A stretch of DNA of 64,000 bases from positions 1 through 64,000 of the forward strand of contig JAVKOQ010000132.1 of NCBI GenBank assembly GCA_031835245.1. The letters run 5' to 3'. The DNA is from Balamuthia mandrillaris (Eukaryota; Discosea; Longamoebia; Balamuthiidae). Shown here one piece after another: positions 1 through 12,136 of this stretch. The first letter of the stretch is position 1; every line of letters starts with the position of its first letter. The notes beneath the pieces were generated by a model. It had not been told where the DNA came from. It did not search any database and worked only from the letters and a program-made list of their open reading frames with translations. Made by a program: the position numbers and the translations under genes.

Positions 1-239
1 GCCCCGCAGACTTTATATGAAAGTCTATAGGGTAGAAATACAGAAATTTCAATCAAATACCTCAAAAATCGAACTTCTATTGGTAGATGGCCTATGTCTA
101 CCGTTGTGTCACTACCCCGTCGTTTCATCGCACTTTCCTTTTTAAAAGAGTTGTGTCTAGCCCTAACCTACACTTTTTGCTTTATTTCTGTCTACATTCT
201 CTCTTCTCTCTTATGACATAGTCACCATTTTGGATGAAT

Positions 240-277
<38 letters not shown>

Positions 278-752
278 CCCGCCACTTCAGCTTCCCTGCA
301 CAGAAAGAAAGCACAAGACAAGAGAGGCGAAGCCCAAGAACACGGCGCCTCTTCCGTGCTCTTGAACCCCATGTCTTGGCTCCTTTCCATTGCAGTTCTG
401 CTTTTTGGGCTGACAACAAGGATCCAGAGTACCACAACAGCGCCATTTCACACTCATCTCAAAACAAAAGGGCAAGCAGAAGACAACAACCCGCCACCAT
501 CCAGCTTCAGGGGTAAAGAGAGGGCGTGGGGAGCTAAGTAAAGGTCCGTGCGCACAGTACCCAAACCGCCACCACCACTTAATGCGTCGACGCCCACCCG
601 TACGAATAAACCTCTCCTCACCCCCTCCACTAGACAGTCTTGCGTTGCCATCTCCACTCACGTCTAATGTAAGGTCAAAGTGCTAACAGATGCTGTGGCA
701 CACTGTCACCCTGCAGAGAAGGAGAAACAATACATAAGAAGAGCAGTAGGAG
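1..752. other. Left flank, no supported gene
   Basis: This stretch has a T-run of about 33 bases at 241-273 and a small inverted repeat at 8-26 (7-bp arms AGACTTT/AAAGTCT). A GTCGAC box lies at 596-601. Open frames here are short, overlap on both strands and depend on the T/A run, so I do not call a gene. It is the 3' flank of the hAT-like gene that ends at 753, and part of it may be that element's terminal region. Confidence 0.5.
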
Positions 753-2655
753 TTACTGTCGCTGCTGCTGAGGCCGCCTCGGTGGCTGCAGGAGTTGCTG
801 CTGCTGCTGCTGCTGCTGCCCGCCAAGCTGTTCCAGGAACTGCAGGAAGTTGTTCACTGTCTCCTCTCGCCGGTTGCCAAGGCAAAGTCGAAGCTGGGGA
901 TAGTCACCCTTCACACGCCGCATGTGGTCCTTCATGTGCTTCACAGTGAGGCGCTTGCCAGACGGCAGGACAAAGCCATAGCGCTGCTGCAGGAAGTCTC
1001 GAATGGGCTTCTCCCTGTGATCATCTTGTTGACGGCGCTGGTTCCGTGCTCGCGTGCTTTCTTGTTGCTCCAAGCGACCTTCGTAGCGAGTTCGGGTGAT
1101 TTCAGCACGGGAAGGCGTTTCGTCCAGCAAATTTCGGGCCTGAGTGCGAGTTTTGAACCGTGCCGCAAAGCGCTGGAATAAAGCTGGCAGCTCGAACTCG
1201 GGGAGGTCAGGAAGGGCGCGGAGTTTCACCACTGCTTGCATGATGGGCGCTCTCATGAGGCGGTTGTCACGCCAAAGGCGGTTGACCATGCTGAAGATGG
1301 TTTCTCCAGAGCGATTAGTAGGACAAAAGGCGGCAAGGTTCTCCGCCAGCGGGTCCATTGTAGCAGCATCCGTCGTCATCATCGCCTGCTGTTCTTCTTT
1401 CTCCTGCAACTCCTCTTCTGTTTCCTTTTGTTTCTCCGCCTCGTATACCGCCTCCAGTTGACTCGGTGTTAAGCTGTAGGTTTCCCAGTCGTCCTCCTCT
1501 TCTTCCTCTCTCATTTCCATGAACTGTCCCGCATGCTTGTAGAGCATAAACAGAGCGCTGGAGATGAACTCCTTGGCCAGCAGCGCTTGCAGATCTCCGT
1601 CATCTCCTGGAGCCGTCCAAGACTGTGCAGCAAAGTTTTCCATTGTTGGTAGAACCTCGCTTGACAGCAATGGCGAAGCATAGCTCTGCACAGGACAGGC
1701 AAAGCACTGTTGCAGCATCAACGGATTGGAGGCCAAGGCCAAGAGATGGCGCTGCAGCAACCGAAAGTCATGAAGATAAGGAAGAAGTTCTCGGTGATGA
1801 TTACCGATGTGCATCAACGGCAACAACACTTGGCTTTTAAAAAGATGAAATAAGAACTAAGAAAAACACAAGCGAGGGAAAAACAAAAATAAATAAATAT
1901 GCATACCTTAAGCCACAAACAAGAACTTTGCGCATTGCCACAGCAAGAGAGTTGCCAAACAATCCTGTCTGGATTTCATCAGCGAAGGCATGCTCACCCA
2001 CTTTTTTCTCAAGGAAACAATGCAAAAGCTCTTCATGATCCTCCACAAAGCGTGCCATGAGAGCATAGGATGCATAGCGTGTCTTTGAGGCTTTTGGGAT
2101 GGCCCTGCTCTTGTGAGAGACCAAGTTAGGGTTGTGTTCCTTTTCATGCTCCACAAAGCCCATCCAATCAGCGTTCCAAAGGCCACGCAACAAACAAGAG
2201 AGCTTTTTCAAAGCCGTGGTAACACCATTGCTCTCGTTGACAGCAGCAGCCACATGTTCTTCATTCTCCTCCATCGCATTGGCTTGAAGTAGGTCAGCAG
2301 CACCTCACCCAGTTGCAAGCTTGTTTGTACGGCGGAGGAATTCATTAAGAATCAAGGCAGCAATGTGATCATCGCAACCTTTGACCAGCAGCGGTGTGAA
2401 AGGAGGCTTTGGTGTGGATTCTTGCTCCCATAGCTGTCTCCGCCGTTCATTGAGCAAGTGTCCAAGGCCACCAATCCTTCCAGAATTGGAGCTGGTGAGA
2501 TCAAATGTTATGGAACGGAATTCCCAAAGCTTAATAGCAGAAAGGCCTTGTTCTAATCCCTTTTGGTTTAGCTCTTTAATAGAAAGAGTAGCATAACAAG
2601 AGTAAACAAAGAGAAAAAAAGAGGACAGAGAGATAAAGAGATAAAAGAGAGAGAG

Positions 2656-2691
<36 letters not shown>

Positions 2692-3425
2692 GGCGAACAG
2701 GAAGAGAGACGTTAAGTACCTGCTAAAGTATTTTCAATGTAGCCAAGCATGTTTTCAGAAGTGTGAGAAATAACCTCTATAACAGCAGCAGGGTAGAGAA
2801 CAAAGCCAAGCTTAGGGTGAGAGCCAGCAAATTCAATCTCCACAAAAGACCGGCCATTCACTTTGGAAGACTCATCAATGCCTACCCAGAGGTCTTTGGA
2901 CTCTACCAACAGACGAATCATAGCATAGTCGGCCAAGATCCCACCCTCCACAGTAGCTCGGTGGATGGTATCCGCAGAAGGTTGACGAACAGAAATGCCA
3001 TGGCAAGCAAGGACCGCTTTGTAAGCTTTGGCGCCAGCCTCTGCGCTGGTCAAGCATTGAGCTCGTAGCATTGCAAAGCAGGCACGCTCATTGTCTGGGA
3101 AGGCCTTGCGGTTGGCTCGAGAGCGGCGGCGAGAGGGCTGCTCGGGTGGGCTTGAAGGAACCTCCATGGAAGGCGGCTGCTCCTCTTCCAACTCAGGCTC
3201 TTGCTCATGTGCAACATGCTCCATAGTCTCCGCTGCCATCTGTTGCTGTTGTTCCAGTAGCCGTCGTTGACGTTCTTCGTTGCGCTTCCTGGCAGCATAG
3301 CGGCGCTTGCGCCCATTGAATTCCTTTTGGTTGGATAAGCAAGTGTAGCACCAACCTTTGTAGTGTGGCGTGAAACGTTTTTTGCAGTTCTTACACAAAA
3401 CTTGTGGGCGTCGTTGTCGGGGCAT
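753..3425 (-). CDS. hAT-like DNA transposase (or domesticated derivative), intron-bearing
   Basis: About 801 residues when spliced from four exons: 3425-2720, 2573-2331, 2282-1907 and 1833-753; the exon sum is a multiple of three. The N-terminus has a zinc-ribbon-like CKNCKKRF...CYTC. A RNase-H-like core follows: GIDESSK (first Asp), a middle block with TFDLTSSNSGRIGG, and GCDDHIAALI, which fits the C/D-x2-H motif after the second Asp of hAT transposases. The C-terminal exon is conserved-looking, ends in a poly-Gln tail, and contains a Glu-rich stretch. The 48-base intron 2330-2283 (GT...AG) is my inference: without it an in-frame TGA at 2307-2305 would stop the protein. The start ATG at 3425 precedes MPRQRR; the upstream frame is non-coding. 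Whether it still moves is unknown; no target duplication is visible because the left end is cut by the window. Confidence 0.6.
2646..2687. repeat. (GA)n microsatellite in intron 1 of the hAT-like gene
   Basis: Dinucleotide tract, CT on the sense strand of the minus gene, between the donor at 2719 and the acceptor at 2574. Confidence 0.9.
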
Positions 3426-3650
3426 GGTGGTTTGTTTGGAACACTGTTGTTTGTTTGTTTGTTCGTGTAGTTTGTTGAGCGAAAAGAAAAAGGAATAGCT
3501 GCCTGTGGTAACCCTAATCAATTTATTCGAAGAATAATTTCGAACTAATGAAATTCCTATTACTAAGCCAATAGTAAATCAAAGCATTTGGGCCAATAGC
3601 AATGATGGCGGGGCTACACAGTAAATTAACAGGGGCAGGTTAAACTAATT

Positions 3651-3818
3651 TCATTTGTCATCCTTCTTGTCACTATCTTTGGGTTGGCCTTCTTGTTGCT
3701 CCTGTTGCTCGCTAGCTGAGGACTCTGGTTGTCCGGCCTGCCTTTGCAAGGCTTGCAGCAAAGCTGTCACACCTAAATATAAAGTTGGACATTAATAAGG
3801 ATAAACTTCAAGAGAGAG

Positions 3819-3859
<41 letters not shown>

Positions 3860-4503
3860 ATACCGCCTTCCGGGCCTCCAACCGAAGGAGGCAACCCAAA
3901 CATCGGCATCAGTTCACTTAATTGTCCACTTTGCAGAGCTTCGTTAAGTGCGTTTATGGCTTGGTGGAATTGAGGACTATGAATCATTTGCTGCAGCTCT
4001 TCAGGTGTTCGTCTTCCTTCTGGCAGGTGTGGAAGCAGCTGCTCTTGGACGAGCGGATTCTCAAGGAGAGGCCGCAATGTCTCGGGATCCATGATGGATG
4101 CCAAGCTCGTGTCCTCTGAAGAATGACAGTATGACCCGAAAGGTGAATAAACAAGTGAGAGAGTGCTGGAAATAGACGTAAGAAATTGTACCAACCTCGC
4201 CTGGCTTGAGTTGCCCCAGCAGCTGTCGCATCCACGCCAAGTCCTCTCAACACGTTTTGAAGCTGATTTTCAGAAATCTGGGGAGCAGCAGGTGCGGGGG
4301 TTGCAGTAGTTGAACTCGGGGTTGATGGTGTTGGTTGTTGAGCAGGTTGTTGGGCACCGGCTCCGCTCCTAGAGGGCCTCATGCCCATCATTTGGCTAAG
4401 GAGTTCCTGGGTGACACCGCCAGGTAAATTGCCTAAACCAGCAAGGCCTGCCAATCCTCCCAGACCAGCCAACCCTCCTCCACCTCCTTAGAAGTGAAAG
4501 AGA

Positions 4504-4544
<41 letters not shown>

Positions 4545-5169
4545 CAGACGTTGTTTGCCGTGACAAAGCAGTAAAGCAAACAAACCTTGATCAGGGGTGG
4601 GCGGGTTATTCATGGACTTGTTAACCTTCTCGCACAACTCAGCGTCCTTGTCTTCCGAAGGTTCTTGCATCCAGAAAAACAGCCTCCTGCCAGTGTCCTT
4701 CCACTCCAGCAGATAGACTCTGCCGGTAGTACACTGCTTGATTCTTTTGAAGGTGGCCTCATCTGGGAAGATGATCAAATCCTTCATCGATAAAAGTAAG
4801 TCAGAAAGGAAGCAGAGAGCAAGCGAGGAGAGAGAAGACTTACAGTTTCAACAGTGCCAGAGCCACGGTCCTTCCAGCGAAAGTGAATGAGGTTGTCCTC
4901 GGGACTCTACAGTCCAAAAGGTGAGCTAAAGTCATGAGAGAAGAAAGTAAAACCAACCTGAACGATTTGTATTAAGCCTTTCCTCTTGTCTGGAGTGACT
5001 AGCTTGCCTCGCACAAGCATTTTACCTGCACGAAACTCTACCAATGGTTTCTAAGTGGCCACCTGTTAGTAAGCTCAACAGAGACAGAGAAAAGAAGGGA
5101 GAAGGTAACAGAGTGAGCGAGCAATACATTTCTGGCAGCAGAGGGGGCAGCAAATATAGATTCGGCCAT
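3651..5169 (-). CDS. ADRM1: Proteasomal ubiquitin receptor RPN13/ADRM1
   Basis: RPN13 sits on the 19S lid/base, binds ubiquitin through its PRU domain and recruits the deubiquitinase UCH37 through its DEUBAD domain. Seven exons: 5169-5128, then VEFRAGKM...[11 protein letters not shown], then LIHFRWKDR, 4781-4586, 4485-4196, 4115-3864 and 3772-3651, about 350 residues (human 407). The PRU domain includes [19 protein letters not shown] and RLFFWMQEP, all family hallmarks. A Gly/Pro/Ala linker follows. The C-terminal helical block [16 protein letters not shown] is the DEUBAD-type region, and the tail ends in KDSDKKDDK. Start [14 protein letters not shown] is spliced (AAT|GTATTG) to [11 protein letters not shown]. 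It diverges from the PP6 gene with 444 bases between start codons. Confidence 0.95.
3811..3857. repeat. (GA)n tract in RPN13 last intron
   Basis: CT in the sense orientation, between exon ends 3864 and 3772. Confidence 0.9.
4509..4542. repeat. (GA)n tract in RPN13 intron
   Basis: CT on the sense strand, between exon ends 4586 and 4485, close to the acceptor. Confidence 0.9.
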
Positions 5170-5613
5170 GTTGTGTCCTATTCAACGGCAAAGAATAACG
5201 AAGAAGAAAAGTGTAGCAAACGAGCGGTAGCAAGGAGGAAGCAAAGAACCAAAAACCCCCCCTTTTTTTTTTTTTTTTTCTTCTGCTCTTGTTGTTCCTC
5301 TCCTCCTCCAGCAAGGGTTGACGTGGGTGAGGTGTTCGCTGAGGAGTCTCCCAGCTGATCATCGAATGATCAAATCTACATGAGGGTCCGCTTTAGATCT
5401 TCATCATAACCGCTAAAAAATAAATGATAGGCGGTGGGTGGGTGGTGGCGTGGGTTGTTGCCTTCATTTTTTTCGGACACCACGAAGAGAGAGAAAGAAA
5501 AAGAAAAGGGGAGGGGGAAAGCTTAGTTACTTCTTTTGCAGCAGAGACAAAAAAAAGGTTGGGGGGGGTTTTTGGTTCCTTTTAAAAAAAGACAGCAGGA
5601 AACTTTACAGACA
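5170..5613. promoter_or_regulatory. Divergent promoter region RPN13 / PP6
   Basis: Four hundred and forty-four bases between two divergent start codons. It holds poly-T and poly-G runs (about 5264-5279 and 5562-5569) and a TGATCATCGAATGATCA inverted repeat near 5357-5373. No coding potential is convincing. The promoter role is inferred from gene orientation only. Confidence 0.5.
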
Positions 5614-6994
5614 ATGGGCAATCCAGACGAGTGGGTAGAAACTTTGAAGCAGTGCAAGTATTTGCCGGAGGCCGATTTGAAGGAGCTGTGCGAAGTGGTC
5701 CGTCTAACTCATTTTCCCCCCTTTGTCCTTGATTCCTGTGTACAAAAGAGAAGACTGACAACAGTAATTTTTTTCTTCTTTCTCTCTCCCCATCTCCTGT
5801 ATTTGTTTTTTTTTTTTGATTTTAAAGGTGAAGGAACTGCTCTTGGAAGAGTCTAACGTGCAACCGGTCAGCGGACCTGTGACCATTTGTGGAGACATTC
5901 ATGGTCAATTTTATGACTTGTTGGAGCTTTTCCGGACGGGCGGCCAAATCCCTGACACAAACTACATTTTTATGGTTTGTTCTTTGTCCTTCGCCTTTTT
6001 CCCTTTTATTTATTTATTTATTTTTCTCTCCCCTCCGTCTTCCTCCCGCCGACAACGCAACTTTGATTATTCATCCAATTCTTTTTTTCTTTTTCTTTTT
6101 CTCTTTGTACCCAAAAATAAAAAATAGGGCGACTTTGTGGATCGTGGTTACTACAGTTTGGAAACCTTTACTCTTCTTTTGGCCTTGAAGGCGAGGTACC
6201 CTGATAAGATCACCTTGTTGCGGGGCAATCACGAGAGCCGACAGATCACCCAAGTCTATGGTTTTTACGACGAGTGCCAACAGAAATATGGAAACGCCAA
6301 CGCCTGGAAGTATTGCACCCAGGTGTTTGACTACCTCACCCTCGCTGCTGTACGTTTTCTCTTTCCTTTCTTTGTTCTTCTCCCTTTTCCCTTGGTGGCC
6401 CATTGAATGATCTCCTGACAAAAACATTACTATTACTCGTTGCTTGCAGTTGGTAGACGGCAAAATTTTGTGTGTACATGGTGGCTTGTCTCCAGGTTTG
6501 TTCTTGCTTATGGCCAGCTTTTGGCTTGGTGGAGAGCCACATAACTAACTTTGATTTCCCACTCTTCGCTACTTACAGACATCAGAACACTTGATCAAAT
6601 CAGAACAATTCCCAGAAACCAGGAAATTCCTCACGAGGGAGCTTTTTGCGACCTCATGTGGAGTGACCCCGAAGAGATCGAGACATGGCAGGTCAGCCCT
6701 CGTGGTGCTGGATGGTTGTTTGGTTCCAAGGTTACGGAGGAGTTCACACGGGTCAATTCCCTCGACCTGGTGTGCCGTGCTCACCAGCTTGTGCAAGAGG
6801 GTTACAAATACATGTTCCCCGCTCAAAACCTCGTCACCGTTTGGTCTGCCCCCAACTACTGCTATCGTTGCGGCAACGTAGCCAGCATCTTGGAGCTTGA
6901 TCAGAACCTCAACCGTAACTTCAAGATCTTCAACGCGGTGCCTGACAGCGAGCGTGTGATCCCTCCTCGCGCCACCATGCCCTACTTTGTCTAA
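5614..6994 (+). CDS. PPP6C: Serine/threonine protein phosphatase 6 catalytic subunit
   Basis: PP2A-type phosphatase with a two-metal active site; PP6 acts in cell-cycle and signalling complexes with its own regulatory subunits. Five exons (5614-5697, 5828-5974, 6128-6349, 6450-6495, 6579-6994) give 304 residues, against 305 in human PPP6C. Seen: [21 protein letters not shown] metal and catalytic motifs, [12 protein letters not shown] and ERVIPPR typical of PP6 rather than PP2A or PP4, and [11 protein letters not shown]. The C-terminus ends TMPYFV, close to the PP2A-family YFL tail. The first donor is an unusual GTCCGT; the protein alignment supports it. The gene is convergent with VPS18, with 167 bases between stop codons. 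Confidence 0.96.
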
Positions 6995-7161
6995 TTGTCT
7001 GTGTTATTTGAGAGGTGGTGGTTGCCACCACCTTTTACTCCCCTTTCTCTTGCATTCTCCCTGGCCGTCGTTTTGTTTCTTTTGGCTACGGCTGCTCCTT
7101 ATTTTCTTAAATTTATTGTTTTTATTCGACTTTGCTTTCTTTCTTCCTTCTGCTTCTTTTT

Positions 7162-9816
7162 TCAGACGTACCAACTACGAACAGCGTCTTCCTCGTTTGA
7201 TTTGATGAAGGGCTCGCAGATGTTCGCTATCATCCTACTTCCGCAGTACAAACACTCAGCCGCAATAATATCGTCCAGTTCAGACTAAAGACGAAGAAGA
7301 GAGCGTCAACAAAGGAAGAGACAGCAGGGGAGAGTAGAAGAGAGAATGGTCTACAAACCCTAAATTCTTCCACGCGGAGAGGAGCCACGTTCAGTTCCTT
7401 TTTATCACGTTGAGCAGAGGCTCTGGCCGGGCCTTGACTGCTGGACAACTCTTCTTCGTACATGATCTGCCTTTCCAGTTCGCTCACCCGTCGTATGTCC
7501 TTATCGCTGAGGACGGGCAGCATCTGTAATTTGGGTTAAGCGAGAAGACAATACAAAGCAAAAATGGAGGAGAGATCCTTGTTTTATACGAACCTCCCGT
7601 TTGAGACAGTCCTCATGAAAAACGTGCTGACAAGGGAATAAATAAAACTGGCGAGAAAGCACTGGATAACTGCACAAGTCACATGTCCGATTGCCTGCCA
7701 CAAACCCATACCTATTTTCATATTAGTACTGAACTGCATGGAAGAGAAAGAAAGAGAAGAGAAGAGAGAGAGAGAGAGAAGAGAAGAGAGAGAGAGAGAG
7801 AGAAGAGCAAAGAGGAAGAGAAAGCATACTTGCTCCGAAGCTGTTTGATGTCCAGTCGAATGAGGTTGGCACTTCGTGTAGCGTCATCCATCTCTGCTTT
7901 CAGTTCTTCGATGTGTTGATTGTAGTCTTCCAAAGATTCACATATTTCAGACTTTAATAAGAGAATTAGACTGAGAAAAGATGGCCTATGGTGTATTACA
8001 GAAGAAGGCAGAAATAATGTACCTTGAAGTCATCGATCAACACGAAGTCAGGGAAGAAAGGCAGAATGTCTTCTATCTTTAGCAAATCGCACTGGGTCAA
8101 CAGTTCCATCGCCCTGTGGTGTAACGAAGGAAATAAGAACCTAGTGCAAAAAAAAAAAACACCTACTTTTTAATGTCTTTTTCTTCCTCCACAACATATC
8201 TGGCAATGCGAAGCCACAACTTCTTGCGAAGCTCGTCATCATCAGCAGGCTTGTCTGCGTTGATTTTGGCAAGATCAATGTCAACCTTTGTGTACATTTA
8301 TTCGTGGTGAGTAAATTGCTGCATGTAGGTTGGAATTTTGGAAATAAGTGGCAGGATTGAACGGAACCTTCATCGCCAAGTCCACCGCTTCTTCATATAG
8401 ATTCATCGCGCTGTAAATGAGGACGCAGGCCCTCTGTTTGTTGTGCTTTGTACAGAGCCTAAGCGCATACTCCAGATCATAGTGACTCTCCTCATTATTC
8501 TGCACAGAAGTCATAATGCAGCGGTTTAATACAACGTACTTAATAAATATAGAGAAATGAGTGAAGTTGAAACGTACGTTAAGAAAAGCCAACAGGTCAT
8601 GGTCATCGTCTTGTTGGGCGTACAACGAAATCAAGTAGTTGTGAACAGCAGGATCGTCATTTTGCAACTTGTTTACACAATGCTCCAAGTACCGAATTGC
8701 TTGATCCTATGTATTGTACATTCCATTGAATGTTAAAGAGAGAGAGAGAGAGAGAGAGAGAGAATGGTGGAGAAAAGAAGACAGCTAGCAAGAAACGAAA
8801 TGAAACCTGTCGCTCTCCTTCAGGGTTTTTGGATTTATCGTAACGCATGAGGGCCGGAATTAGCTTTCTAGGATTAAGTGGAGTCCGAGCACTTATCCAT
8901 GCGTTGACAGTATGATAAGGGATGTGCTGCATCAGAACAGGAGAGTAGGTGTAATACAGGTCAGGGGAGGTCTGCTTTGACATGACTTGAAGGGCACGTT
9001 CATAAGCCCCGTTTTGAACATGGTGCCTTATAACGCGGCCATAGTCCTGTATGAGCATCGCATAATACAAGAGCTCGTTCATTCGGCCATGGCTCGCCAG
9101 GAGGTCATAAGTTGTCGTTTTGTCGAGATTATCCTATCATTATTACTATCAGCAAAAGCAGGGATATTGAAATAAAAACAACCAGAAAAGAGCATGTAAA
9201 AAAAAATTAACCTTGTGATTTTCGTCAAGGAACTGCTTGAATTCATCGAGAAGCATTTCGTGTTGATCCTCAAGGCGAGAGTCTCGAAGGTGATTCAGCT
9301 TGTTGATGTAGATCTCAGTCAACCAGGTGCACACCAGCGTTTTTTGCGTGGCGTCTTTTTCGGACAAATTGCTGAGTTTTCCCAAAAGGAAGGTTTTGAG
9401 GGCGTCGCGTTCATTCATGTTGATGAACTTGAGGGCTACTTCCTCAAACGACTTTTGGGTCTTGCTGTAATATTTTGCAGCAAGCTCGTAGCTCCGTTTT
9501 CCGAAGTAATAATCCGCTTGAGCACAGAGCACCTTGTCTTTTTGTTCGGGAGTCTGGGTTAAAGGTAAGAAAGACAAGTAAGTGACAAACACAAGATAGA
9601 AAAGGGGGCGATATTGACAGACCTGACAATAATTGATGGCAGCCTCAAACTGGCCTTTCTCAAGGTAGAGTTCCCAAACGTGTCGGTCCTCTTTCTCTAC
9701 TATAAGCTGATACACTGAATCCTCTGCATAAACCCACATCGAACCGACAGTGGGATCCACCGTCATGCCTTGCATTCTGCTGCCCTCTGCTCCCTATGTG
9801 CACCTCAATTAGTTGT

Positions 9817-9852
<36 letters not shown>

Positions 9853-11251
9853 GAACCCTGCCAAGGTGTTCCTCATGAACAATCTCATCGTTGAGGACGC
9901 TGATAGCTTGGAATTTGTCTTCATAGAGCAGCAGGAAGTGAAACTCGGTAAGGATTAAGGCAAGTGGTATCTGAGGGGAACCTGCCGCCCGCATAGCCTC
10001 AAAGGAAGGTGGAGAGGCTATTGGCGACACACCACTAGGAACCGCTGAGCGATCATCCACTGTTCTCGCTGGGTATCTGCTCTTTTTTATTAATAACACA
10101 AAGAAAGAAAGAGCAAGGGATAACATACGGTAACAGCCGAGTGTCAATGGTAACAGAGTCACCCGGGTTCTGCGAGCCAAAGACCAAGTTGCCATGATAG
10201 ATGCCAGGCCCTGTCAACCAAGCGAATCGCTTGGGAAGGCCTTGGTACTTGGAGAAAAAGCAAAGTTGGCTTTGGTTGAGCTCCCCAGGAAGTTCTTCAA
10301 AACCTGGATTGTGTTCGTAGTTGCTGAAGACGGCCTCAAAAGTAGGTCCACCTATGAATTGATAGATGCGAGTGGGTGTGGTCGCCATTACAAAGTACTT
10401 GATCGGCTCTGATGGAGTTGGCGGGAACTTCTCGTATCTCAACCCAGTTACCGGCATATCTTCATTCATGTTGTATACCTATTTATAAAAAGGACTAAGG
10501 ACTTCGAGAAGAGAAACGAGAGATAAGAGGAGAGAAGAAGAGGTTCAATACATACTGGCTTAAAATATCTTTCTTTGCCCTCGACAAAGAGCTTGTCCTT
10601 GGCCTCAATCACAGTCTCAAAGATGCGCCCATCATTGGAGCCAATGAGGATCTCGCTGGTGACCGCATTGGAGCCGTTCTGCGTGTTCCAGGCGATGGAC
10701 TCGATGGTAATGCCCCTCATCTTGGAGAGGTTTCTCGGCTTGGGCCAGCTGGAGTGAATGTAATAGTTGTCCCTGTGCACCATCGAGATGACGACGTGGT
10801 TGCCGGTGGGGTCCATGAAGACCTTGTGGATCTGGTCCTTGCCCACCTTCTTGTTGTTCACAAACTCGATCTCCTCCAGCTCGGAGGGGGCGTCCAGGCG
10901 CAGCCGGATGAGGTGGTTGTTGCGGAGGGCCAGAATGACGGTGTCGTTGCAGACCACCATGCTCTTCAGGTCCTTCGGGTTGTACTCGATCTTTTGGAGG
11001 GAAAAGATGGGGTCCTCCCTCGGTGCGATGGCACTGGCATCGACGTAGCCCTCCAAAAACTGATTGTGTTCCGCAGAAAATTAATATTCAATCACCAGCT
11101 AGCCGTAAGACGTGAAAACCGTTGAGCGAGAAATAAAAAATAACAAACGAACCTCATCGATGTTATCGTAAGGAAGGTGGTCACCACCGCCGAGGCCGTG
11201 GCTGTGGTGTGGGTCCTCCCCTCGTTCAAACTGATAGAGCAGCATGTCCAT
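7162..11251 (-). CDS. VPS18: VPS18, HOPS/CORVET tethering subunit
   Basis: VPS18 is a core subunit shared by the HOPS and CORVET complexes that tether endosomes and lysosomes before SNARE fusion. About fifteen exons give roughly 1,000 residues (human 973). The N-terminal half is beta-propeller-like: first exon MDMLLYQFERGEDPHH (11251-11153), then the block 11059-10559, and VYNMNEDMPVTGLRYEKF. LILTEFHFLLLYEDKFQAI matches the family. The second half is alpha-solenoid (clathrin-repeat-like): ELYLEKGQFEAAINYC, NELLYYAMLIQDYGRVI and HNYLISLYAQ. The C-terminus has a RING-type zinc finger, CDLCSYPVL...FPCQHVFHEDCL, then ECLYCGSRMI and a final exon ending RSWYV. Several introns carry (GA)n on the + strand. 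Starts divergently from the 12137 gene. Confidence 0.93.
8737..8763. repeat. (GA)n tract in VPS18 intron
   Basis: CT on the sense strand of the minus gene, between the NPEGERQ exon and the DQAIRYLEH exon. Confidence 0.85.
9819..9846. repeat. (GA)n tract in VPS18 intron
   Basis: CT in the sense orientation, just upstream of the exon encoding MQGMTVDPTVGS. Confidence 0.85.
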
Positions 11252-12136
11252 GGCTTCTCTTTCTTTTTTTGTTTGTTGTTCACTTCACAGCCAACAAAAA
11301 CAACCAAAAAGTGCAAAGGAAGAAGTTGATACCAAAAAAAAAATACGAGCGGAGGAGAGAAGTTGATCTCTTCACTACTCTTCTTTCGTTTTTTTTTTAA
11401 AGTCGGTGGCTTCTCTCCTCCTCTCCCTCTCCCCTCCTTTTTCCTCTCTTCCGCTTTCTTTTTCGTTTGCGCAACTTTCCTTCGCAAATGCTGCAGCACG
11501 GCCTCCACAGCACACTTCCAACAGAAAAGGCGCACATCGTGACCTGAATAGATTGATCGTATATGTCGACATTTCGATCATATTCCTGTCGATCATATGA
11601 TCCACATAAATTCATGTCTCCGTGGCAACGAATTTTTAAAATTAAATCTCAATTGAGATATTTAAATTAGGAAAGCAAAGTTTTCAGATCGGATTACTTG
11701 AAAAGGATATGTAATGATTAAAGGTAACCTTTGCCTAAAAATACGAAATGGCCGCGAGGGGTACCTCAAAAAAATCGAGCGTAGTGCGGTAACAGCCCGA
11801 CGAGAGAAGCACCAGCCAGGTTACAATCCCAAAAACAAGAGAGCACAGCAAAAAGGACAGTATTGCGTTGACTGAAAAAAATAAAAGGAGTTCACATAAA
11901 CAGCAGCGCAACGAAAGACCAAAAAGAAGGAAGGCCGAACGAAGAAATTACAAAGATTGTCGGGTGTTCAATAGTTAGTCACATTTTGGTTTTTGGAGGC
12001 TCGTTTGGCTCCTGCCACTATTTAAGCGCCCCTTTGTTTTCTTTATTCTTTGGAAAGGAAGGCCTCCGCGCAAAGAATAGAAGAGAGCAAACAAAGACCA
12101 CATTGGGTGCAGCTGCAACCACAGACACAGGAGAAG
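11252..12136. promoter_or_regulatory. Divergent intergenic region VPS18 / 12137 gene
   Basis: About 885 bases without a convincing gene. It contains a GTCGAC box at 11565-11570, a perfect 12-base palindrome GATCATATGATC at 11591-11602, and a CAGATCGGATT near 11686. Poly-purine runs lie at 11340-11400. A minus-strand frame at 11375-11605 is low complexity and I do not call it. Confidence 0.45.

Noticed and set aside
230-661. Short frames on both strands near the poly-T run
   Set aside because: No domain, overlapping frames, and codons built on the T/A homopolymer.
1-3630. GCCCCGC at the window start and, inverted, near 3612-3620 as hAT terminal repeats
   Set aside because: Only seven bases match, the next bases differ, and the left edge is cut, so no target duplication can be tested.
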